This document shows, in pieces, positions 1 through 6,273 of a stretch of 6,305 nt of DNA. Source of the stretch: an uncultured Lachnospiraceae bacterium (lineage in GTDB: Bacteria > Bacillota_A > Clostridia > Lachnospirales > Lachnospiraceae); assembly GCA_900556645.1 (NCBI GenBank), contig USPJ01000082.1:1-6305 (forward strand). Reading direction: 5' to 3'. Both the position numbers and the translations under genes were made by a program. Within the stretch, counting starts at the first letter, position 1. Every line of letters begins with the position of its first letter. The notes beneath the pieces were generated by a model. It ran no database searches. It saw only the letters and a program-made list of their open reading frames with translations, and had not been told where the DNA came from.

Positions 1-1184
1 ACGTGTTTGACAACTGCGAGCATGCAGCAGACAGATTTGGACTGCGTGATGCAGGAAATATCTACGGAAGACTGACCAATCCGACGGAGGATGTGTTTGA
101 ACAGAGAATCGCAGCTTTGGAAGGTGGTGTAGCAGCCTTGGCAGTGGCTTCGGGAGCAGCAGCCATCTCCTATACACTTCAGAATCTGGCACATGCCGGA
201 GATCACATCGTAGCAGCAAAGAATATCTATGGCGGAACCTATAACCTGTTGGCACATACATTACCGGAATACGGAATTACAGCTACTTTTGTAGACCCAT
301 TTAATTATGAAGAAGTAGAAGCAGCCATCAAAGAGAATACAAAGGCAATCCACATTGAAACATTGGGCAATCCCAATTCTGATGTAGTAGATATTGAGAA
401 ATTAGCAAATATTGCCCATGCACATAAGATTCCTTTAGTGGTTGACAACACTTTTGCAACCCCGTATCTGGTACGCCCGATTGAATACGGTGCAGATATC
501 GTAGTTCACTCTGCAACCAAGTTTATCGGCGGTCACGGAACTACCATCGGCGGCGTTATCGTAGACAGCGGAAAATTTGACTGGGAGGCAAGCGGAAAAT
601 TTCCGTCATTGACAGAGCCGAATCCGAGCTATCACGGAATCAGCTTTACCAAAGCGGTAGGAGCCGCAGCCTTTGTGACAAAAATCCGTGCAATTCTGCT
701 GCGTGACACCGGAGCAACCCTTTCCCCATTCCATGCATTTATTTTCTTACAGGGATTGGAGACTCTGTCTTTAAGAGTGGAGCGTCACGTGGAGAATGCC
801 TTAAAGGTCGTAGAATATCTGGAGAATCATCCGCAGGTAGAAAAGGTAAATCATCCGGCGGTATCTACCGATAAAGAGCAGCAGGAACTGTACAAAAAAT
901 ACTTCCCGAAGGGCGGCGGTTCTATCTTTACCTTTGAAATTAAGGGAGATGCCGAGAAGGCAAAAGAGTTTATTGACAATCTGGAGTTATTCTCCCTGCT
1001 TGCAAATGTGGCAGATGTAAAATCCTTAGTCATCCATCCGGCATCCACCACCCATTCTCAGTTAAATGAAGAGGAGCTGTTAGATCAGGGTATCAAGCCG
1101 AATACCATCCGTCTGTCCATCGGTACAGAAAATATTGATGATATCATTGAAGATTTAGAGGAAGCATTCAAAGCAGTCTCATAA
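1..1184 (+). CDS. metY: O-acetylhomoserine sulfhydrylase (MetY-type), 5'-truncated by window edge
   Basis: This is a PLP-dependent Cys/Met-metabolism enzyme (fold type I). It is expected to make homocysteine from O-acetylhomoserine and sulfide in the cytoplasm. The frame is open from the first base, and the first complete codon is a GTG at position 3. That GTG is unlikely to be the start, because the family has roughly 30-40 more residues before the YGRLTNPT motif, seen here at residues 21-28. Visible motifs, numbered from that GTG codon, are the SGAAA phosphate-binding stretch (50-54), DNTFATP (148-154) with the cofactor-contacting Asp, SATKFIGGHG with the Schiff-base Lys at 173, the sulfhydrylase-like EPNPSYHG (205-212), SLVIHPASTTHSQL (341-354) and the substrate-carboxylate Arg in IRLSIGTE (369-376). 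About 390 visible plus about 35 missing residues fits the ~425-residue sulfhydrylases better than the shorter cystathionine gamma-synthases or lyases. Methionine gamma-lyase is a less likely alternative. No terminator is evident after the stop; the next gene has its own -10 box. Confidence 0.9.
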   Translation, partial: VFDNCEHAADRFGLRDAGNIYGRLTNPTEDVFEQRIAALEGGVAALAVASGAAAISYTLQNLAHAGDHIVAAKNIYGGTYNLLAHTLPEYGITATFVDPFNYEEVEAAIKENTKAIHIETLGNPNSDVVDIEKLANIAHAHKIPLVVDNTFATPYLVRPIEYGADIVVHSATKFIGGHGTTIGGVIVDSGKFDWEASGKFPSLTEPNPSYHGISFTKAVGAAAFVTKIRAILLRDTGATLSPFHAFIFLQGLETLSLRVERHVENALKVVEYLENHPQVEKVNHPAVSTDKEQQELYKKYFPKGGGSIFTFEIKGDAEKAKEFIDNLELFSLLANVADVKSLVIHPASTTHSQLNEEELLDQGIKPNTIRLSIGTENIDDIIEDLEEAFKAVS

Positions 1185-1228
1185 ACTGGTATGGTCAAAA
1201 AATGAAAAACTGGAACTTTTAAAAAGAC
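1183..1228 (+). promoter_or_regulatory. Tandem direct repeats, candidate PdxR/MocR-type operator for pdxST
   Basis: Two copies of AAACTGG lie at 1183-1189 and 1207-1213, 24 bp apart start to start. The similarity extends through 1204 and 1228: aligned over 22 bp, 14 positions match, including a shared A5 run. The second copy reaches the -35 zone of the pdxST promoter, and the first overlaps the metY stop codon. Direct repeats next to a weak -35 are the usual arrangement for MocR-family (GntR plus aminotransferase domain) PLP-sensing regulators such as PdxR, which control pdxST in many Gram-positive bacteria. That assignment is inference: no pdxR gene is in this window, and I cannot match the motif to a known matrix. 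Confidence 0.5.
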
Positions 1229-1244
1229 AGATGTGCGTTATAAT
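1216..1244 (+). promoter_or_regulatory. Promoter of pdxST with strong -10 and poor -35
   Basis: A perfect TATAAT lies at 1239-1244. At 16-18 bp spacing the -35 position holds only CTTTTA-like sequence (around 1215-1222), far from TTGACA. Transcription would start near 1251, giving a leader of about 40 nt. A good -10 with a poor -35 beside direct repeats suggests dependence on an activator, consistent with PdxR-type control. Confidence 0.6.
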
Positions 1245-1292
1245 AGCTGTACACTTAAAACATATTAAAAAAGTAGGAGATGAAAGGCTATC

Positions 1293-2168
1293 ATGAACGA
1301 AAACAGATATGAATTAAACAAAGAACTGGCACAAATGTTAAAAGGCGGTGTCATCATGGATGTCACCACACCGGAGCAGGCGAGAATTGCTCAGGAGGCA
1401 GGAGCCTGTGCAGTTATGGCTCTGGAGCGGATTCCGGCGGACATTCGTGCCGCAGGGGGAGTGTCCAGAATGAGTGACCCGAAGATGATTAAGGGCATTC
1501 AGGAGGCAGTAACCATTCCGGTTATGGCAAAATGCAGAATCGGACATTTTGCAGAGGCACAGATATTGGAGGCCATTGAGATTGATTATATTGACGAGAG
1601 TGAAGTGCTTTCCCCGGCAGATGATGTATTTCATATTGATAAGACCAAGTTTCGGGTACCTTTTGTCTGCGGAGCGAAGGATTTAGGAGAGGCATTGCGA
1701 AGAATCAACGAGGGAGCTTCCATGATTCGTACCAAAGGAGAACCGGGAACCGGAGATGTGGTTCAGGCGGTACGCCATATGCGGAAGATGAATCAGGAAA
1801 TTGCACGGATTGGCTCCATGCGGGAAGATGAACTGTTTCAGGCAGCCAAGGAGCTGCAGGTGCCTTATGAACTGGTGCAGTACGTCCATGACAATAAGAG
1901 ATTACCGGTGGTAAACTTTGCGGCAGGCGGTGTGGCTACTCCGGCAGATGCGGCATTGATGATGCAGTTGGGTGCAGAAGGCGTGTTCGTAGGTTCTGGA
2001 ATCTTTAAGTCAGGAAATCCGAAGAAACGGGCAGAGGCAATCGTGAAAGCGGTAACTAACTATCAGGATGCAAAGCTGCTGGCAGAATTGTCTGAGGATT
2101 TGGGAGAAGCCATGGTGGGAATCAATGAGCAGGAGATTGAGCTGCTGATGGCGGAAAGGGGCAAATAA
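1293..2168 (+). CDS. pdxS: Pyridoxal 5'-phosphate synthase, lyase/synthase subunit PdxS
   Basis: PdxS builds PLP from ribose 5-phosphate, glyceraldehyde 3-phosphate and ammonia (the DXP-independent route). It acts as a (beta/alpha)8 barrel that assembles into a dodecamer decorated by PdxT. At 291 residues it is full length. KGGVIMDV (17-24) carries the active-site Asp23. VMAKCRIGH (77-85) carries Lys80, matching the Lys that binds the pentose. [10 protein letters not shown] (145-154) carries Lys148, the second catalytic Lys. [14 protein letters not shown] (207-220) and [11 protein letters not shown] (230-240) form the phosphate-binding end of the barrel. The N-terminus ([18 protein letters not shown]) starts where the family does, which supports the ATG at 1293. 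Two SD-like stretches precede it: AGGAG at 1275-1279 (13 nt away, long) and GAAAGG at 1282-1287 (5 nt away). It is the first gene of the operon, with pdxT starting 3 bp after its stop. Confidence 0.97.
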   Translation: MNENRYELNKELAQMLKGGVIMDVTTPEQARIAQEAGACAVMALERIPADIRAAGGVSRMSDPKMIKGIQEAVTIPVMAKCRIGHFAEAQILEAIEIDYIDESEVLSPADDVFHIDKTKFRVPFVCGAKDLGEALRRINEGASMIRTKGEPGTGDVVQAVRHMRKMNQEIARIGSMREDELFQAAKELQVPYELVQYVHDNKRLPVVNFAAGGVATPADAALMMQLGAEGVFVGSGIFKSGNPKKRAEAIVKAVTNYQDAKLLAELSEDLGEAMVGINEQEIELLMAERGK

Positions 2169-2171
2169 CAG

Positions 2172-2768
2172 ATGAGAATAGGAATTCTTGCGGTGCAGGG
2201 AGCCTTTGCGGAGCATGAAAAGATGCTGACCTCTCTGGGAGCCGATTGCTTTGAAATACGGCAGAAAAAAGATTTGGAACAGGATTTTGACGGACTGGTA
2301 CTTCCGGGAGGAGAAAGCACCGTTATGGGAAAACTGCTCAGAGAACTGGATTTGTTTGAGGCTCTGAAACAGAAAATACAGGAAGGCTGTCCGGTGCTGG
2401 GGACCTGTGCGGGATTGATTCTTCTGGCAGAAAAACTGTCCAATGATAAGCAGGTTTATTTTGGAACCCTGCCGGTAACGGTAAAGAGAAATGCCTACGG
2501 AAGGCAGTTAGGTAGTTTTTTGGCAGAGGAAGAAGTGAAGGGAATCGGAAAAATCCCCATGACTTTTATCCGGGCACCATACATAGAAGAAGCTAGAGAG
2601 GATGTGGAAGTTCTGGCAAAAGTAGAAGGACGGATTGTAGGAGTCCGTTACCAAAACCAGATTGGAATTTCTTTTCATCCAGAGGTAACAAATAATACGG
2701 AAGTACACAACTATTTTTTGAAAATCTGTCAGGAAACGAAACAGAGTGATAAACTTTGGGTTGCCTGA
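2172..2768 (+). CDS. pdxT: Pyridoxal 5'-phosphate synthase, glutaminase subunit PdxT
   Basis: PdxT is a class I (triad-type) glutamine amidotransferase. It hydrolyses glutamine and channels ammonia to PdxS in the PLP synthase complex. At 198 residues it matches the family's usual length of about 190-200. The start MRIGILAVQGAFAEH is typical. LPGGEST (44-50) forms the oxyanion and glutamine-binding loop. GTCAG (77-81) contains the nucleophile Cys79. RNAYGRQ (106-112) is a family signature. The triad is completed by His169 and Glu171 in SFHPE (167-171). All catalytic residues are present, so it should be active. An SD-like AAAGGGG lies at 2155-2161 inside the end of pdxS, 10 nt before the ATG. 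The 3 bp gap to pdxS indicates co-transcription and probable translational coupling, fitting the fixed stoichiometry of the complex. A hairpin 23 bp after the stop ends the operon. Confidence 0.97.
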   Translation: MRIGILAVQGAFAEHEKMLTSLGADCFEIRQKKDLEQDFDGLVLPGGESTVMGKLLRELDLFEALKQKIQEGCPVLGTCAGLILLAEKLSNDKQVYFGTLPVTVKRNAYGRQLGSFLAEEEVKGIGKIPMTFIRAPYIEEAREDVEVLAKVEGRIVGVRYQNQIGISFHPEVTNNTEVHNYFLKICQETKQSDKLWVA

Positions 2769-2791
2769 TGAATAGAATAAGGTAAGAAAGA

Positions 2792-2839
2792 AGGACCGTA
2801 ACTATATTGTAATATAGCTGCGGTTCTAATTATTTATTT
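2792..2839 (+). terminator. Hairpin terminator after pdxST
   Basis: AGGACCG (2792-2798) pairs with CGGTTCT (2821-2827). The stem continues through a U-G and an A-U pair, one A x C mismatch, then CTATAT (2802-2807) with ATATAG (2812-2817) around a TGTA loop. This gives about 15 pairs in all. It is followed by AATTATTTATTT, a U-rich but interrupted tract, so it is probably a working intrinsic terminator, though not an ideal one. Confidence 0.7.
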
Positions 2840-2875
2840 GTGAAAATGTGGGCTGGTCCACTTTGTTCTGTAAAT

Positions 2876-2891
2876 AGTTGACAATGCAACT
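2876..2891. promoter_or_regulatory. Inverted repeat over the -35, candidate MarR operator
   Basis: AGTTGACAATGCAACT is a 5+5 bp inverted repeat (AGTTG / CAACT) with a 6 bp spacer, and it covers the whole -35 hexamer. Size, position and the GTTG...CAAC arms are typical of boxes bound by MarR-family dimers. Autorepression of the downstream pair is inferred, not shown. Confidence 0.6.
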
Positions 2892-2906
2892 AATTTAGGG
2901 TATAAC
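2878..2906 (+). promoter_or_regulatory. Sigma-A promoter for the marR-MATE operon
   Basis: A perfect TTGACA -35 (2878-2883) and a TATAAC -10 (2901-2906) are separated by 17 bp. The predicted start is near 2913, about 38 nt before the marR ATG. With such a strong core promoter, regulation by a repressor is the natural expectation, and a candidate operator covers the -35. Confidence 0.8.
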
Positions 2907-2950
2907 GTATAATTGTAATAAAAGAAAATAATGGAAATGAGGAAAATGAT

Positions 2951-3370
2951 ATGCAGAACAATCCGGGAAGATTGCTTTCCATCCTGTATCGGAAAGCACA
3001 GGTTTATTGGACCCAGTCTTTAAAGGAATATCATATTACTTCAGCGGAATATCCCATTCTTTTGCGGTTGTACGCCAGAGAGGGAGTGACTCAGGAGGAG
3101 ATTGTGGCAGAGCTGGAGATGGACAAATCCGCTATTGCAAGAGCATTACAATCCTTGATAGACAAGGGTTTCGTGGAAAAACAGAAGGATGAACAGGACC
3201 GACGTTGTAACCGAATCTACCTCACAGAGAAAGGCCATGGGGTGCGGCAGGTGATAGAGGAAGCGAAACAAAAATGGAATGAAATTCTAATGAAAAATAT
3301 GACGGAGGAAGAACAAAGAGAAATGATTCGTCTCTTGGGGCAATCTGTCAAAAATTTGAAAAGAGAGTGA
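2951..3370 (+). CDS. MarR-family winged-helix transcriptional regulator
   Basis: This 139-residue cytoplasmic DNA-binding protein has the usual MarR length. An N-terminal helix for dimerisation (about 5-30) is followed by the winged helix-turn-helix (about 31-95): ITSAEYPILLRLYAREGVTQ, then the recognition region DKSAIARALQSLIDKGFV (58-75). The wing follows, with the family hallmark DRRCNRIYLTEKG (83-95). C-terminal helices (about 98-138) complete the dimer interface. GAGG at 2939-2942, 8 nt upstream, supports the ATG at 2951. The stop is 4 bp before the MATE transporter start. By family precedent, such proteins repress a linked drug pump and release DNA when they bind a small lipophilic ligand; the S. 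aureus MepR-MepA pair is the closest known parallel. The ligand cannot be read from the sequence. An activator role is possible but less likely given the operator over the -35. Confidence 0.93.
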   Translation: MQNNPGRLLSILYRKAQVYWTQSLKEYHITSAEYPILLRLYAREGVTQEEIVAELEMDKSAIARALQSLIDKGFVEKQKDEQDRRCNRIYLTEKGHGVRQVIEEAKQKWNEILMKNMTEEEQREMIRLLGQSVKNLKRE

Positions 3371-3374
3371 GAGA

Positions 3375-4751
3375 ATGATGAGTGAAGAGATAAGAAAGAA
3401 CCCTTTGGGGGAGGAGAGTACCCATAAATTACTTCGGCAGTTTGCGATTCCCAGCATTGTTGCCATGCTGGTCAGTTCCTTATACAACATCGTGGATCAG
3501 TTTTTTATAGGAAGAAGTGTGGGAGAACTGGGAAATGCAGCAACCAATATTTCTTTTCCCCTGTCTATCTCCTGTGTGGCAATCGCCCTGCTTTTTGGAA
3601 TTGGAGGGGCTTCGGCATTTAACATTGCATCGGGAAGAGGAGAGAAGGAAAAGGCAGTATTTTATCTGGGAAATGCGGCAGCCATGCTGGTCATTTGCGG
3701 CATGGTGTTAGGCGTGGTAACAGAACTTTTTCTGGAACCTATGTTGCGGTTTTTTGGTTCTCCGGAGGATGTTTTGGGATATGCCAAGGAGTATACCAGA
3801 ATAATTGCATTGGGATTTCCACTGTTGATTCTCACCACCGGAGGCGGTCATTTGATTCGTGCAGACGGCAGACCAAAGGTTGCCATGGTTTGCAATCTGG
3901 TAGGAGCTGTTATCAACACCGGTCTGGATGCTCTTTTTGTATTTAAGTTAGATTGGGGAATGAAGGGAGCTGCAGCAGCCACAGTTATTGGACAGGTCAT
4001 CTCGGGAATACTTGTAATCTGGTATCTTAGTCATTGCCAGACTGTAACGCTCAAAAGAGAACATCTTTTGCCTAAGGCAAAAAATGTGGGAAGAATCATG
4101 TCCTTGGGAACAGCCCCTTGCAGCAATCAGTTTGCAATGATGATTGTGCAGATTGTAATGAATAAATCGTTGAAGTACTATGGTTCCCTGTCTGTCTATG
4201 GGGAAGCCATTCCCATTGCCTGTGCGGGAATCATCACAAAAGTAAATCAGGTGTTTATGTCCTTTATTATCGGAATTTCCCAAGGACTTCAGCCTATTGT
4301 AAGCTTCAACTATGGAGCAAAAAAATACGGACGTGTGAAAGAGGCATATCTGCGGGCAATTACCTATGGTTTTGGCTTGGCATTGATTGCATTTTTACTG
4401 TTCCAGTTTGCACCGCGGCAGATTATATCTATTTTTGGTGACGGTTCCAAAGAATATTATCAGTTTGCCATACGGTATTTTCATGTGTACTTATTCTTTA
4501 CATTTTTGAATTTTTTACAGCCGATTTCCTCTAACTTTTTTACAGCTATCGGAAAGCCAAAAGGCGGCGTATTCCTGTCTTTGACAAGACAGATTATCTT
4601 TTTGCTGCCGTTGCTGTTAGTGTTTCCATATTTCATGGGAATTGACGGTATCATGTATGCAGGTCCGGTGGCAGATTTTATGGCAGCAGTAGTGACAGGA
4701 ATCATGATTACAAGAGAATTGACCCGTCCTTGTTATCGGTGGCAAAACTAG
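3375..4751 (+). CDS. MATE-family multidrug efflux transporter, MepA-like
   Basis: This inner-membrane, cation-coupled antiporter of the multidrug and toxin extrusion family has 458 residues, about the length of S. aureus MepA and of MATE proteins generally. Hydrophobic segments across the whole length fit 12 membrane helices in two homologous halves. TM1 carries SLYNIVDQFFIG (35-46), with the conserved Asp41. IRADGRPKVAM (161-171) and GAVINTGLDALFVF (177-190) follow in the N half. The C half repeats the pattern, with the hallmark GLQPIVSFNYGAKK (304-317) and IGKPKGGVFLSLTRQ (392-406). The charged N-terminus (about 1-20) precedes TM1. Two ATGs occur in a row (3375 and 3378) behind a weak purine-rich stretch, AGAGTGAGAG, so translation probably depends partly on coupling to marR, which ends 4 bp earlier. 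The substrate is unknown; dyes, cationic drugs or a metabolite are all possible. No clear terminator follows. Confidence 0.93.
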   Translation: MMSEEIRKNPLGEESTHKLLRQFAIPSIVAMLVSSLYNIVDQFFIGRSVGELGNAATNISFPLSISCVAIALLFGIGGASAFNIASGRGEKEKAVFYLGNAAAMLVICGMVLGVVTELFLEPMLRFFGSPEDVLGYAKEYTRIIALGFPLLILTTGGGHLIRADGRPKVAMVCNLVGAVINTGLDALFVFKLDWGMKGAAAATVIGQVISGILVIWYLSHCQTVTLKREHLLPKAKNVGRIMSLGTAPCSNQFAMMIVQIVMNKSLKYYGSLSVYGEAIPIACAGIITKVNQVFMSFIIGISQGLQPIVSFNYGAKKYGRVKEAYLRAITYGFGLALIAFLLFQFAPRQIISIFGDGSKEYYQFAIRYFHVYLFFTFLNFLQPISSNFFTAIGKPKGGVFLSLTRQIIFLLPLLLVFPYFMGIDGIMYAGPVADFMAAVVTGIMITRELTRPCYRWQN

Positions 4752-4753
4752 GA

Positions 4754-4805
4754 GTATTCCATCATTTTTTATGTGTTTCATAAGAACATTTTCTTGATGG
4801 GATAC
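4754..4805. repeat. Nested inverted repeat between the MATE gene and the orphan ORF
   Basis: The outer arms GTATTCCATCA (4754-4764) and TGATGGGATAC (4795-4805) match at 10 of 11 positions, and at 11 of 11 in RNA counting one G-U pair. Inside the 30-nt loop a second stem, TTATG (4769-4773) with CATAA (4779-4783), closes a 5-nt loop. The left arm begins 2 bp after the MATE stop codon, and the right arm covers the -35 of the next promoter. It could be a 3'-end structure for the marR-MATE mRNA or a paired operator with sites about 41 bp apart. It is not a classic terminator because no U-tract follows the right arm. Confidence 0.6.
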
Positions 4806-4822
4806 CTGTTTTATAGTAAAAT
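4794..4822 (+). promoter_or_regulatory. Promoter upstream of the 120-residue ORF
   Basis: TTGATG (4794-4799) and TAAAAT (4817-4822) are 17 bp apart, each one base from consensus. The predicted start is near 4829, which would exclude the upstream inverted repeat from this transcript. An overlapping TATAGT (4812-4817) is a weaker alternative -10 at poorer spacing. It likely serves both the orphan ORF and galM, since no better promoter was seen closer to galM. Confidence 0.6.
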
Positions 4823-4850
4823 TATTTTATCAAGAATCAAACATAAGAAA

Positions 4851-4856
4851 AGAGGG
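4851..4856 (+). promoter_or_regulatory. Ribosome binding site that fixes the start at 4863
   Basis: AGAGGG lies 6 nt before the ATG at 4863. It selects this ATG over a GTG at 4773 in the same frame, which has no such sequence and whose extension would run back through the promoter. Confidence 0.65.
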
Positions 4857-4862
4857 AATGCG

Positions 4863-5225
4863 ATGAAAAGATTTTTCTGTGCAGGTCCATTTTATGACTT
4901 GCCGTTTTCCTTTGTGATAAAAACAGATGCCAGTGGAAATAATGTTCAGGAGGAAAAAATGGTGTACCCAACCCTGAGTTACACAGTTGGCGGTACGGTT
5001 CCAAATGTCTTTTATGATGCCATCACTTTCGCAAATGTTGAAGGTGCGGATAAACAGGTATATGATACGACTTATAATTGTTTAGGTTTAACAGGTGGTT
5101 CTGTATTTTGTACCAGAGCTTCCATGAGTTTAGATACTGTGGATAGCAAAAATGTTATGGTTGATCCAAGTTCGGATGAAGTAAACAAACTTTTCAAAAA
5201 AGAAGTTACGGCGAGATATAAATAA
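4863..5225 (+). CDS. Hypothetical protein, 120 residues, not recognised
   Basis: I do not recognise this protein. The ATG at 4863 gives 120 residues and has a good SD and a promoter upstream. The N-terminus MKRFFCAGPFYDLPFSFVIK is rich in aromatics but contains Asp and two Pro, so it is not a convincing signal peptide or membrane helix, and Cys6 lacks a proper lipobox. The middle (about 30-95) is rich in Thr, Tyr, Val and Gly with alternating hydrophobics (for example YPTLSYTVGGTVPNVFYDAITF), which suggests a small beta-rich domain. Cys73 and Cys83 bracket LGLTGGSVF and could pair or bind a metal. The tail (about 101-120) is charged and probably helical, ending in KKEVTARYK. It lies 13 bp before galM in what looks like a shared transcript, but that alone does not indicate a sugar-related role. 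It could also be a remnant of a longer protein. Confidence 0.6.
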   Translation: MKRFFCAGPFYDLPFSFVIKTDASGNNVQEEKMVYPTLSYTVGGTVPNVFYDAITFANVEGADKQVYDTTYNCLGLTGGSVFCTRASMSLDTVDSKNVMVDPSSDEVNKLFKKEVTARYK

Positions 5226-5238
5226 GATTAATTCAAAA

Positions 5239-6273
5239 ATGCTAGGTGAGAAAAAATTATTTGGAACAACAAAAGAGGGAAAGAAAATTTTCCTGTATAC
5301 ATTGACGAACAAAAACGGAATGAAGGCCGTTGTTATGAACTATGGTGCGAATCTGGTACAGCTTTGGGTACCGGATAAAAGCGGTAAAATGGATGATATA
5401 GTGCTTGGCTATGATAAAGCAGAGTATTATTTTGAAAACAGCAGCTTTTTGGGAGCCACAGTAGGGCCAAACGGAAATCGTATTGCAGATGCAGCTTTTT
5501 CCATAGAGGGAAAAAAGTATTGCTTAAAAGCAAATGAAGGGAAAAACAATCTTCATAGTGATGAGAACTTTGGCTATCATAAGCAGATATGGGATGTGGA
5601 AACAAGACCGGACAGTGTTGTGTTTTTCTTGGATATGGCAGATGGAATGCTTGGATTTCCGGGAAATAAGAAAAATACTGTGACCTATACGCTGACCGAG
5701 GAAAATGAGTTGAAAATTCATTATTCAATTACAACGGATAAGAAAACAATTTTGAACCCAACCAATCATTCCTATTTTAATCTTTCAGCAAAAGACAGTA
5801 AGATCTATGATCATCAATTGATGATCAAATCAGATCAGATTGCATGTGCAGATGAGAATGGTCTTCCAACAGGTGAGTTTTTGGATGTAGAGAATACACC
5901 ATTTGATTTTAAAAGTTTTCATGAGATTGGAGAACGGATTCATGATGATGATGAACAGTTGAAATTTGTTGGAGGCTATGATCATTGTTTTATGTTAAAG
6001 GATGAGAAAGATCAGGCAGTCTTATATGATAAAGAAAGTGGACGAAAATTAACGATCACAACAACACTTCCATGCATGCAGTTATATGCAGGAAACTTTC
6101 TGGCAGGAGGAAGTGATGGTAAATTTGGAAAACCATATGAGAACAGAGATGGTGTTGCATTAGAACCACAATTCTTGCCTAATTCTATGAATATAGAGAA
6201 AAAGCCAAGAGTTATCTTAAGAAAAGACGAAGAGTATGAAGCAGTGACAACATACCGATTTGAAACAGAATAA
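5239..6273 (+). CDS. galM: Aldose 1-epimerase (galactose mutarotase family)
   Basis: This cytoplasmic beta-sandwich enzyme interconverts alpha and beta anomers of galactose or glucose, feeding the Leloir pathway. At 344 residues it is full length. LFGTTKEGKKIFLYTLTNKNGMKAVVMNYGA (7-37) is the standard N-terminus. Sugar-binding and catalytic positions are present: GPNGNRIADAAF (76-87) with Arg81, NNLHSD (103-108) with His106, the signature NPTNHSYFNL (173-182) with catalytic acid His177, GGYDHCF (245-251) with Asp248, and GVALEPQF (305-312) with catalytic base Glu309. The LEPQF context differs slightly from the commoner LETQ, and the substrate could be another aldose. The ATG at 5239 is the only ATG between the upstream in-frame stop (5182-5184) and the family N-terminus. 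It has no SD: the preceding bases are AT-rich. Coupling to the ORF ending 13 bp before is likely. The gene is markedly AT-rich compared with pdxST. The 32 bp after its stop show no terminator. Confidence 0.92.
   Translation: MLGEKKLFGTTKEGKKIFLYTLTNKNGMKAVVMNYGANLVQLWVPDKSGKMDDIVLGYDKAEYYFENSSFLGATVGPNGNRIADAAFSIEGKKYCLKANEGKNNLHSDENFGYHKQIWDVETRPDSVVFFLDMADGMLGFPGNKKNTVTYTLTEENELKIHYSITTDKKTILNPTNHSYFNLSAKDSKIYDHQLMIKSDQIACADENGLPTGEFLDVENTPFDFKSFHEIGERIHDDDEQLKFVGGYDHCFMLKDEKDQAVLYDKESGRKLTITTTLPCMQLYAGNFLAGGSDGKFGKPYENRDGVALEPQFLPNSMNIEKKPRVILRKDEEYEAVTTYRFETE

Noticed and set aside
1216..1226. CTTTTaAAAAG palindrome upstream of pdxS as a separate operator or terminator
   Set aside because: It consists only of A/T runs with one G-C pair per arm, too short for a terminator, and it is part of the second direct repeat region already described.
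1280..1312. 10-codon ORF overlapping the pdxS start (ATG at 1280, stop TGA at 1310-1312), a possible leader peptide
   Set aside because: The AGGAG directly abuts its ATG, leaving no room for initiation, and it overlaps pdxS out of frame; most likely chance.
2063..2443. Minus-strand ORF of 126 codons across the pdxS/pdxT junction
   Set aside because: It lies antisense to two genes with intact catalytic motifs, is Ser-rich and low in complexity, and shows no recognisable family; a shadow frame.
4741..4770. Intrinsic terminator for the MATE gene ending in the T6 run at 4765-4770
   Set aside because: Only a 3 bp stem (GGA/TCC) can form before the T-run; too weak to claim.
4773..4862. N-terminal extension of the orphan ORF from a GTG at 4773 (30 extra residues)
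   Set aside because: It has no SD, it would be read through the predicted -35/-10 and inverted repeat, and the ATG at 4863 has a well-spaced AGAGGG.
5333..5728. Minus-strand ORF of 131 codons inside galM
   Set aside because: It is antisense to a clear GalM coding region, with His/Ser/Tyr/Phe-rich shadow composition and no family motif.
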